NCBI GenBank assembly: GCA_021160985.1
Contig: JAGHBN010000190.1
Coordinates: 1 to 11,074, forward strand
Reading direction: 5' to 3'
Length of the DNA stretch: 11,074 bases
DNA from: Thermococcus sp.
Lineage (GTDB): Archaea > Methanobacteriota_B > Thermococci > Thermococcales > Thermococcaceae
Under the pieces are notes generated by a model that did not search any database, had not been told where the DNA came from, and worked only from the letters and a program-made list of their open reading frames with translations. Numbering within the stretch: position 1 is the first letter of the stretch; each line of letters starts with the position of its first letter. Below are positions 6,327 to 11,074 of the stretch, one piece after another. A program made the translations under genes and the position numbers.

Positions 6327-7055
6327 GTGGAGAACGGGAAGCCGGTGAAGGTTATCCTGCCGGAGATCAAAAAGCCGATTTTCATTGAAGGTTACCCCGG
6401 AGTCGGGCTGGTTGGCCACATAGCCGCGAATTTCCTGGCCAAGGAGCTCGGAATGGAGATGATAGGCTACGTGGAGAGCCCATTCCTGCCGCCGATGGCA
6501 CTCATCCTCGGGGGGAAACCGAACCCGCCGCTCAGGTTCTATGGCCGTGACAACCTGATAGTGGCGGTTGCGGACATATACGTGCCACCAACGCTTCTCA
6601 ATGAGATAGCAAAGGAGATAGTACGCTATCTGAAAGAGATGGAAGCGTCAAAAGTCATCTCCCTCGGCGGTATCGGAATAGGCTTTTTCAAGGAAAAGAT
6701 GGATGTCTGGGGAGTTGGTGCGACGGAAGAACTCAACCAGGAACTCCAGGAGAAAGGGGTAAAGATACTCCAGTACGGCTCCATAATGGGGATGAGCGGG
6801 AAGCTCCTGTGGGAGGCGAGCAGGGAGAACCTGAACGCCTACGTCTTACTTGGAGAGACTTTTGGAGACAGGCCTGATCCAAGGGCGGCGGCAAACGTTG
6901 TGGAAGTGCTGAAGTCACTGACAGGAATAGAGATATCAACCGAACCGCTCCTCAAGGAAGCAGAAATGATAGAGGAGCAGCTCAGGAGAATGCACGACCA
7001 GATGGAAGAGGCCAGAAAAAAGGCCGAGAAACAGTACGAAAGCATTTACCTGTGA
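6327..7055 (+). CDS. PAC2-family protein, archaeal proteasome-assembly-chaperone homologue (PbaA/PbaB type)
   Basis: A 242-aa protein with the PAC2 fold signature. IFIEGYPGVGLVGHIAANFL near residues 18-37 carries the glycine-rich first loop, followed by SPFLPPMALI, the strand LIVAVADIYVPP and the conserved GGIGIGF segment near 112-118. A helical, charged tail (about residues 208-240, EAEMIEEQLRRMHDQMEEAR) is a likely coiled coil. Homologues in Pyrococcus (PbaA and PbaB) form oligomeric rings or tetramers; PbaB acts as a chaperone for 20S proteasome alpha-ring assembly, while the role of PbaA is less clear. I cannot tell which of the two this is. The start is GTG with GGGGGTGAG directly upstream. 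The next gene begins 9 bp after its stop, with GGTGAT in the gap, so the two are translationally linked. Confidence 0.88.
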   Translation: MENGKPVKVILPEIKKPIFIEGYPGVGLVGHIAANFLAKELGMEMIGYVESPFLPPMALILGGKPNPPLRFYGRDNLIVAVADIYVPPTLLNEIAKEIVRYLKEMEASKVISLGGIGIGFFKEKMDVWGVGATEELNQELQEKGVKILQYGSIMGMSGKLLWEASRENLNAYVLLGETFGDRPDPRAAANVVEVLKSLTGIEISTEPLLKEAEMIEEQLRRMHDQMEEARKKAEKQYESIYL

Positions 7056-7064
7056 GGTGATAGC

Positions 7065-7448
7065 ATGGAGGCCGTGGTACTGGCCGGGATTGCCAGGCGC
7101 GTCTTGGATGAGCTCATGAGAAACCCCTACCGAACCATCGAGCTCAGGAGCGCAAGGAACATCCTGGCCGTAGAGAAGGCCATGGAACGGGCCATGAACC
7201 TCTTCCTGACTTACGACCCCCTCAGCGACGTGGAGGTTGGAACGGAGGGGCTCCTGGCAGAACTTCTGAAGGCAGAAGAGCTAGAAACGAGGGTTCCGTG
7301 GGAGGAAAGCGACGAGAGGGAAATAACAGTCTGCAGGGCCAAAATGAGACTCCTCGGCCTTGGACGGATTATAGAAGTGGAGGACAGGAGAGGAGTGACC
7401 ATCGTCAGGGTCAGGGAGCTCCTGCCCCACGAAATGGGGATGGGTTAA
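7065..7448 (+). CDS. Conserved-looking hypothetical protein, co-transcribed with the PAC2 gene
   Basis: A 127-aa cytosolic protein that I cannot place in a named family. The first 50 residues look helical and charged (IARRVLDELMRNPYRTIELR), and an acidic middle follows (LLKAEELETRVPWEESDERE). The C-terminus, ITVCRAKMRLLGLGRIIEVEDRRGVTIVRVREL, looks like a helix followed by a beta hairpin, as in the wing of a winged helix; that is only a shape impression. The ribosome site GGTGAT falls in the 9-bp gap after the PAC2 stop, and codon use matches its neighbours, so it is very probably real. Its stop TAA overlaps the stop of the convergent nucS: the tetranucleotide TTAA at 7445-7448 ends both genes. 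Confidence 0.75.
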   Translation: MEAVVLAGIARRVLDELMRNPYRTIELRSARNILAVEKAMERAMNLFLTYDPLSDVEVGTEGLLAELLKAEELETRVPWEESDEREITVCRAKMRLLGLGRIIEVEDRRGVTIVRVRELLPHEMGMG

Positions 7449-8197
7449 AAGAGAGTGGTCTGGCGCCCCCAGCCCTTTTTCTCCCTTTTGGGCGGCTTTA
7501 TGGCCCGGAACTCAAGACCCTCCTTTTCAAGGAGCTTTTTGGCACCCTCCGTTATTGATGGGGCGACAAGTATCCCGCGCACATTCCCGTTTTCCTTTTT
7601 AAGGGCCTCAACGTACCTCTTGAGCTGACTCACAGCATGGAGGTCGGCCTTGCGCCTTTTGAGCTCAACGACCACGAGGTTCCCCTCGGAGTCCCTGCCG
7701 AGAAGATCCACTATCCCCCTCCCGATGTCCTTCTCCTTAAAAAGGGCCTTGAAGCCGGGCTCTACCATCTCGGGGTTGTTGAAGAGCATCTCCAGCATTT
7801 CAGCCTCGCTTCCGGTTAGGGTGAGGGCCTCATAATCCTCGGCCCTGAAGCTCGATGCCATGTAAACATCCTCAAGTTCAACCTCGAGTATCTCCCTCGG
7901 CTTCTTCCTGAGCGAGCGCACCACCACCGAGTCCCCTTCCACATGAAAGCTTATGAAGCTCCCGGGCGGCTGCCAGTTCACCGGCTCCCTTTTCTCCTTC
8001 TGGTGAACCAGGAAAGTTCCATCGGGTTTTATCATTATTACCCTGTCGCCAGGCCCCAGCTCGCTTTTGGCCCGGCCATCATAGTGCACCCTGCACTTGG
8101 CGAAGAGGACGATTAGAGAGCGTGTAATAAGACCCTCCTCGAGAAGCTCAACAAGTTCGTCGCGGGATGGGCTGAATATGGATTTTACCTTTGACAT
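7445..8197 (-). CDS. nucS: Endonuclease NucS / EndoMS, mismatch-specific endonuclease
   Basis: A 250-aa protein starting MSKVKSIFSPSRDELVELLE. NucS/EndoMS makes double-strand cuts at mismatched bases and also cleaves branched or flapped DNA, and it works with the PCNA sliding clamp. The N-terminal DNA-binding/dimer half holds Arg42, Arg70 and Trp75, which match residues reported for DNA binding in the Pyrococcus enzyme as I recall. The C-terminal RecB-like nuclease core shows Asp164 in GIVDLLGRD, then Glu178 and Lys180 in VVVELKRRKAD (the D-ExK site). The protein ends in QTTLF, a PCNA-interacting motif. The frame is open to 8269, but ATG 8197 is the family start: a TTTATAAA box at 8219-8226 places the transcript start at about 8199, so the message is probably leaderless. 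It lies downstream of radA on the same strand, separated by 284 bp. Confidence 0.95.
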   Translation of the reverse strand: MSKVKSIFSPSRDELVELLEEGLITRSLIVLFAKCRVHYDGRAKSELGPGDRVIMIKPDGTFLVHQKEKREPVNWQPPGSFISFHVEGDSVVVRSLRKKPREILEVELEDVYMASSFRAEDYEALTLTGSEAEMLEMLFNNPEMVEPGFKALFKEKDIGRGIVDLLGRDSEGNLVVVELKRRKADLHAVSQLKRYVEALKKENGNVRGILVAPSITEGAKKLLEKEGLEFRAIKPPKREKKGWGRQTTLF

Positions 8198-8218
8198 AGG
8201 AGGAAGTCTGGGAGGGTG

Positions 8219-8228
8219 TTTATAAAGG
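8219..8228 (-). promoter_or_regulatory. Box A promoter of nucS, leaderless start
   Basis: CCTTTATAAA on the minus strand is centred about 27 bases before the ATG at 8197. There is no purine-rich ribosome site between; the spacer is instead pyrimidine-rich (CCTCCC, CTTCCTCCT). This favours a leaderless transcript. Confidence 0.65.
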
Positions 8229-8439
8229 TTAAACCGCCGCCCCGGGCAGCCCGGACACTCACGCCCCACCGCTTTCGATGATGAACAGGGAGGAGATTAA
8301 GACAACCGGCAGGGGCATGGAAAGGGCATTCCCAGCGTTCGTGAGATGTCAAGGCCCTTTTGCAGGATGCACGTGCCAAAGAGCACCAGAATTCGAGCTT
8401 AATACCTGCCGAGACCCACCCAGGCCATTAAACCCCACC

Positions 8440-8481
8440 ACCAAAAGGAAGACAAAAAGGATCAACGTAAAAAGAAAAGGG
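8440..8481 (-). terminator. Oligo-T terminator after radA
   Basis: Right after the radA stop the minus strand has CCTTTTCTTTTTACG, then CCTTTTTGTC and TTCCTTTTGG, a series of T tracts typical of intrinsic archaeal termination. The rest of the 8198-8481 gap shows no convincing gene. Confidence 0.6.
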
Positions 8482-9546
8482 TCAGTCCTCAACGCCTTTA
8501 TCCGTTATGCGGAATATTGCCTCTCCTTCGGGCAGATGCGGGCTGTCTATGAGCCTGGCAACCCTCTTGCCGGCCTTGCCCTTACGGAGATAGATCCTGA
8601 GCGTCGCGCTGTGGGCCAGGATGTGGCCGCCCACCGGCCTCGTCGGGTCGCCGAAGAACGCGTCCGGCTTCGCCTGCACCTGGTTCGTCACGAAGACCGC
8701 TATGTCGTAGAGGTTCGCAATCCTGTGCAGATCGGCGAGGTGCTTGGCCAGTTTCTGCTGCCTCTCGGCAAGCGTCCCCCTGCCGACGTACTCGCTCCTG
8801 AAGTGGGCCATGAGCGAGTCGACGACAAGGAGCTTTACAGGCCTGTCCGTCTCAGCCCTCTCCTTTATTATCTCCTCAGCCTTCTCGACGAGGAGCATCT
8901 GGTGGTTGCTGTTGAAGGCCCTCGCCACGTAGATGTTCTTGAGGACCTCCTCCGGATCCAGGCCCCTCGCTTCAGCTATCTGCCTTATGCGTTCGGGCCT
9001 GAAGGTGTTCTCCGTGTCGATCCAGACTACCGACCCACCAAGACCGCCTTCCTCGGGCGGCAGCTGAACCATTACTGCCAAAGTGTGTGCCAGCTGGGTC
9101 TTCCCGCTTCCGAATTCTCCGAAGACCTCGGTTATGGCCTGGGTTTCAACACCCCCACCGATGAGCTTGTCGAGGCTCTTGCTTCCAGTGGAAATCTTAC
9201 CCACCGTGCTTCTGCGCTGCATGTACTCGTCGGCGCGCATGAAGGTTCCGATGTTCGCTGCCTCCCTCGCGGCCTGGATTATCTTGAGCGCTGCTCCCTC
9301 GCTGATGCCGGCTATCTCCTTCAGTTCCATCGGGGATGCCACAGCTATGGCCTCAATGCTGTCGTATCCAGCCTCCCTGAGCTTTTCAGCAGTAGCGGGC
9401 CCGACGCCCGGTAGATCCTCGAGTGTTTTGATCTCCTTCTCCTTTTTCTTCTTGGTTGAGCTTGATGCTGATTCCTCAATGATATCGAGCTCTTCAAACT
9501 CGTCCAGTTCCTTTATTTCATCTTCAGCAGTCTTTTTCTTAGCCAT
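8482..9546 (-). CDS. radA: DNA repair and recombination protein RadA (RecA/Rad51 family)
   Basis: A 354-aa archaeal strand-exchange recombinase that forms helical filaments on single-stranded DNA and pairs it with homologous duplex using ATP. The acidic and basic N-terminus of about 35 residues is followed by a helix-hairpin-helix domain (LPGVGPATAEKLREAG, 45-60), the polymerisation motif FMRA at 102-105, the conserved KISTGSKSLD region, Walker A GEFGSGKT at 143-150, Walker B LLVVDSL and the loop-2 area with FVTNQVQAKPDAFFGD. No intein interrupts the Walker A region, although some relatives carry one. The frame is open to 9591; ATG 9546 is chosen for GGGTGATACGA upstream and for family length. 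Promoter GTATTTAAC lies near 9593-9602, directly after the stop of the channel gene. Its setting beside nucS and near the origin fits Thermococcales. Confidence 0.98.
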   Translation of the reverse strand: MAKKKTAEDEIKELDEFEELDIIEESASSSTKKKKEKEIKTLEDLPGVGPATAEKLREAGYDSIEAIAVASPMELKEIAGISEGAALKIIQAAREAANIGTFMRADEYMQRRSTVGKISTGSKSLDKLIGGGVETQAITEVFGEFGSGKTQLAHTLAVMVQLPPEEGGLGGSVVWIDTENTFRPERIRQIAEARGLDPEEVLKNIYVARAFNSNHQMLLVEKAEEIIKERAETDRPVKLLVVDSLMAHFRSEYVGRGTLAERQQKLAKHLADLHRIANLYDIAVFVTNQVQAKPDAFFGDPTRPVGGHILAHSATLRIYLRKGKAGKRVARLIDSPHLPEGEAIFRITDKGVED

Positions 9547-9592
9547 TCGTATCACCCACCCTCGATACCTTCTTAGTTGGTAAAATCCCAAC

Positions 9593-9604
9593 CGTTAAAT
9601 ACTT
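9593..9604 (-). promoter_or_regulatory. Box A promoter of radA
   Basis: AAAGTATTTAAC on the minus strand lies about 50 bases before the ATG at 9546, in the short gap after the channel gene stop (9612). It predicts a start near 9573 and a leader of about 27 bases with GGGTGATA. Confidence 0.5.
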
Positions 9605-9611
9605 TACCCGA

Positions 9612-10628
9612 CTAACCGGAGGCATCATCGGCAGGCCTCACGACGATGAGTTTGGCACCCTCGGGAATCTTCTGGTCGGGCGGGGGGCTCAAAACGGGAG
9701 AGTCCTTGTAATAACCGAGAAGGAAGTACCTCCCCTCTGCATGGAGCCTCCTGAGGGCCTCCACATACGTCAGACCCCAGAGGTCCTCCCGCGTTATGAC
9801 TGTGAGATCATAGCCCCCGAGAGCGGTTGTCAGGTCGTCTATTACGTCGACAACCTCCGGCTCAAATATAGAACTTGCCAGCAGCCTGCCAGCCAAGCTC
9901 CTGCTGACGATCACCCTATCGGCCCCCGCCTGTTTCAGGAGCTCGGAACTCTCTTCACTGAGAACCTCCACAAGGACCCTGGCTTTAGAGGCTTTCTTGA
10001 CCATGAGCGTCGTGAAGACCGCCTTCGAATCGTCCTCAAGAGCCAGAACAACGTAAGAAGCCTCCTTGACGTGGGCCCGCTCGAGGGTCTCCGGATTCGT
10101 GGGATCACCGATGAGAACCTCAACTTCCTCTGGAAGTTCCACCTTCCTGCGCTCCTCCTCGCTGGGAAACACCACAACTATCGGACGCACCTCGGCCTCC
10201 CCTGAGACTATAGCCCTGAGAAGCTCGCGCACAAAGCTCGGTATGCTACTCCCCCACCCGATAATCACGTAGTGGCCGGAGTACCCCACTTTCTGCATTC
10301 CCAACATCCTCCTAAGGGTTGATGAAATGAACGACTCGGCTATGATTGAAACTAGAGCAGTGAAAGTTGAAATCCCCGCCACGGCCGCGACCATTGCCAC
10401 AATCCTTCCAGCGGGACTTTGGGGAGTTACATCCCCGTAGCCAATCGTTGCCATCGTTATGATGGCCCAGTAGAAAGCTGTGTAAAAGTCAACCTTCTCA
10501 AAATATGCGAAAAGGGCAGCAAACAAAACCGCAAGACTTGCAACTGCCCCAGCCACCAGCAGAAGCCGGTTCCTGCTCACCTTGAGCTTTACCTTAAGAA
10601 GCCTGAACAGCACAATGCCCGGAATCAT
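9612..10628 (-). CDS. Two-TM potassium channel with RCK gating domain (MthK-like)
   Basis: A 338-aa protein. TM1 lies at about residues 22-42, a pore helix at 49-60, the K+ selectivity filter TIGYGD at 61-66 and TM2 at about 74-97, followed by a cytosolic RCK/TrkA-N Rossmann domain from 118 (HYVIIGWGSSIPSFVREL). The C-terminal TrkA-C-like part includes TVITREDLWGLTYVEALRRL. In MthK, four such channels plus four separate RCK subunits form a ligand-gated ring. Here Met108 and Met111 (10296-10307) lie just before the RCK fold and AGGAGG lies at 10308-10313, so an internal start giving free RCK subunits is plausible. The full-length ATG at 10628 has no ribosome site; the TATA-like CCATATAATTTTTTAAC at 10649-10665 suggests a leaderless or nearly leaderless message. 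The gating ligand is unknown. It sits between radA and the origin. Confidence 0.9.
   Translation of the reverse strand: MIPGIVLFRLLKVKLKVSRNRLLLVAGAVASLAVLFAALFAYFEKVDFYTAFYWAIITMATIGYGDVTPQSPAGRIVAMVAAVAGISTFTALVSIIAESFISSTLRRMLGMQKVGYSGHYVIIGWGSSIPSFVRELLRAIVSGEAEVRPIVVVFPSEEERRKVELPEEVEVLIGDPTNPETLERAHVKEASYVVLALEDDSKAVFTTLMVKKASKARVLVEVLSEESSELLKQAGADRVIVSRSLAGRLLASSIFEPEVVDVIDDLTTALGGYDLTVITREDLWGLTYVEALRRLHAEGRYFLLGYYKDSPVLSPPPDQKIPEGAKLIVVRPADDASG
10308..10313 (-). promoter_or_regulatory. Internal ribosome-binding site for a separate RCK subunit (candidate)
   Basis: AGGAGG on the minus strand precedes the in-frame ATG of Met111 by nine bases, at the TM2-RCK boundary. MthK is known to use an internal Met at the equivalent place. 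Confidence 0.45.
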
Positions 10629-10648
10629 GTTGGGAATTAGGAGGGAAA

Positions 10649-10665
10649 GTTAAAAAATTATATGG
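10649..10665 (-). promoter_or_regulatory. TATA-like promoter of the K+ channel gene
   Basis: CCATATAATTTTTTAAC on the minus strand, centred 28-36 bases before the ATG at 10628, implies a transcript starting within about 10 bases of that codon. The interval (CTTTCCCTCCTAATTCCC) has no Shine-Dalgarno sequence. Confidence 0.5.
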
Positions 10666-10702
10666 AAATTTAATGCACAATATAGTACATAATTACACAG
10701 AT

Positions 10703-10723
10703 GTTCCAGTGGAAATATAACTC
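10703..10723 (+). repeat. ORB element 1 (origin recognition box)
   Basis: GTTCCAGTGGAAATATAACTC. The 13-base dyad core equals that of ORB 3. It is bracketed by an 8-bp inverted repeat AGATGTTC/GAACATCT (10699-10706 and 10733-10740). No G tract follows. Confidence 0.75.
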
Positions 10724-10748
10724 AATTTCGATGAACATCTTAACGAAA

Positions 10749-10773
10749 CCCCCAGAGTTTTGTTTCCACTGGA
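10749..10773 (-). repeat. ORB element 2, full form with G tract
   Basis: Read on the minus strand: CTCCAGTGGAAACAAAACTC followed by TGGGGG. This has the dyad plus the downstream G string of the complete archaeal ORB consensus. It points toward ORB 1. Confidence 0.78.
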
Positions 10774-10838
10774 GATGATTTCGATGTTCTGCGAGAAAAT
10801 TTGTGTTGAAACCTGCGTTAAAGCCCTCTCTAGACTGT

Positions 10839-10857
10839 CTCCAGAGCTTTTCTGGAG
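10839..10857. repeat. Inverted repeat, 7-bp arms, 5-base loop
   Basis: CTCCAGA-GCTTT-TCTGGAG is a perfect hairpin inside the origin. Its arm resembles half of the ORB dyad, so it may be a degenerate mini-ORB or a structural element. Confidence 0.55.
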
Positions 10858-10890
10858 TTGAAACTGTAAGTCCTTTTCTTTGAATGTCTG

Positions 10891-10960
10891 TTCTATAATT
10901 TTCTGAAGTTTTTAAATTGTTATGAACATTATTCATGAAAAAGTTTATATAGTATATATC
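10891..10960. other. AT-rich segment, candidate duplex-unwinding element
   Basis: By direct count 12 of 70 bases are G or C (about 17%). It includes TTTATATAGTATATATC and a small ATGAA/TTCAT inverted repeat at 10922-10936. It lies between the ORB 1/2 pair and ORB 3. Confidence 0.6.
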
Positions 10961-10975
10961 GTAAAAACAGCGGGA

Positions 10976-10995
10976 GATTCTATTCTCATAGAATC
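10976..10995. repeat. Perfect 8-bp inverted repeat with 4-base loop
   Basis: GATTCTAT-TCTC-ATAGAATC. GATTCT recurs as part of GGGATTCTC at about 11010-11018. It lies on the right border of the AT-rich origin segment, 31 bases before ORB 3. It could be a structural part of the origin or an operator for orc1/cdc6. Confidence 0.6.
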
Positions 10996-11026
10996 AAAAT
11001 CAAAATCTAGGGATTCTCAAACCAAG

Positions 11027-11051
11027 GTTCCAGTGGAAATGAAACTCCCCC
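11027..11051 (+). repeat. ORB element 3
   Basis: GTTCCAGTGGAAATGAAACT followed by CCCCC. It has the same core as ORB 1, but with a C tract rather than the G tract of ORB 2. It is followed after about ten bases by the AT-rich TTTTATTTAAAATA, possibly the promoter of the gene beyond the edge. Confidence 0.75.
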
Positions 11052-11074
11052 GGGTCACAGTTTTATTTAAAATA

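Larger units (their letters stand above)
10629..11074. other. Putative chromosomal replication origin (oriC), left part
   Basis: No believable gene fills these 446 bases. They contain three ORB-type copies of TTCCAGTGGAAA (10703-10723 plus, 10749-10773 minus, 11027-11051 plus), the binding site of archaeal Orc1/Cdc6. They also contain a very AT-rich segment of about 17% GC at 10891-10960 that could unwind first, and perfect inverted repeats at 10839-10857 and 10976-10995. Two ORBs face each other at the left and one flanks the AT-rich part at the right. In Thermococcales oriC lies beside orc1/cdc6 and near the radA neighbourhood, so that gene is expected just beyond the right edge. The final TTTTATTTAAAATA could be its box A. 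The ORB copies are seen directly; the origin function is inferred. Confidence 0.8.

Noticed and set aside
8198..8269. N-terminal extension of NucS containing CPGCPGR
   Set aside because: The extension crosses the box A promoter and is not part of the family; the Cys pair is a by-product of GC-rich spacer.
8277..8350. Possible C/D box guide RNA (GATGATGA as C box)
   Set aside because: No D or D' box (CTGA) follows at the needed distance.
8399..8428. Nine-codon minus-strand ORF behind GGTGGTGGGG
   Set aside because: A plausible ribosome site precedes it, but it is too short to support and there is no promoter or conservation evidence.
8278..9414. Plus-strand open frame of 378 codons
   Set aside because: Most of it is antisense to radA, no family motif appears, and the composition (Arg/Pro/Leu-rich) is typical of a shadow.
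10670..10936. Minus-strand open frame of 88 codons in the origin region
   Set aside because: It overlaps ORBs 1 and 2, lacks a ribosome site and shows no domain-like pattern.
10703..11051. Repeated GTTCCAGTGGAAA copies as a CRISPR array
   Set aside because: The copies are in mixed orientation and irregularly spaced, and the conserved core is a 13-base dyad plus tail; this fits ORBs, not CRISPR repeats.

Overview
The window looks like chromosomal DNA of a hyperthermophilic euryarchaeon of the order Thermococcales, most likely Thermococcus. The intein-free RadA of 354 aa, the 250-aa NucS/EndoMS ending in a PCNA-binding tail, the 257-aa MTA phosphorylase with a terminal CxC motif, the CTTAAATA/TTTATAAA-type box A promoters, GGTGAT ribosome sites and very short leaders all fit. 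No tRNA, rRNA, transposase or CRISPR array is visible.

Layout from left to right. Positions 1-258 hold the N-terminal part of a macro-domain (ADP-ribose) protein on the minus strand. Positions 403-1677 hold an MTA/SAH deaminase and 1768-2949 an MFS transporter, both minus. A more AT-rich accessory block follows (3120-4965, minus): a secreted, cysteine-rich halocin-C8-like precursor, then a small polytopic membrane protein, then a lipoprotein with a LolA-like look. Next comes MTA phosphorylase (5175-5948, minus). Three plus-strand genes follow: a two-TM small protein, a PAC2-family proteasome-assembly-chaperone homologue, and a conserved hypothetical that shares its stop tetranucleotide with the convergent nucS. 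The right third is a replication/repair neighbourhood on the minus strand: nucS (7445-8197), radA (8482-9546) and a two-TM K+ channel with an RCK gating domain (9612-10628).

The last 446 bases (10629-11074) have no convincing gene and look like the left part of the replication origin oriC. There are three origin-recognition-box (ORB) copies built on TTCCAGTGGAAA, two of them facing each other. There is also a segment of roughly 17% GC and perfect inverted repeats. From general knowledge of Thermococcales, orc1/cdc6 is expected just past the right edge. Most genes in the window are transcribed leftward, away from this origin.

Two observations stand out. (1) The 4201-4965 gene encodes a Sec-exported protein whose last 70 residues carry eight cysteines in a pattern resembling the archaeal antimicrobial peptide halocin C8. 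It heads a likely operon with a membrane protein and a lipoprotein, and an MFS transporter lies downstream: a candidate archaeocin locus in a hyperthermophile. (2) A near-perfect ORB copy (19 of 20 bases identical to the one at 11028) sits alone, 5 kb from the origin, exactly between the divergent promoters of MTA phosphorylase and the small membrane protein. This suggests Orc1/Cdc6 binding at an ordinary promoter. Gene families are assigned from memory of conserved motifs, not from searches.
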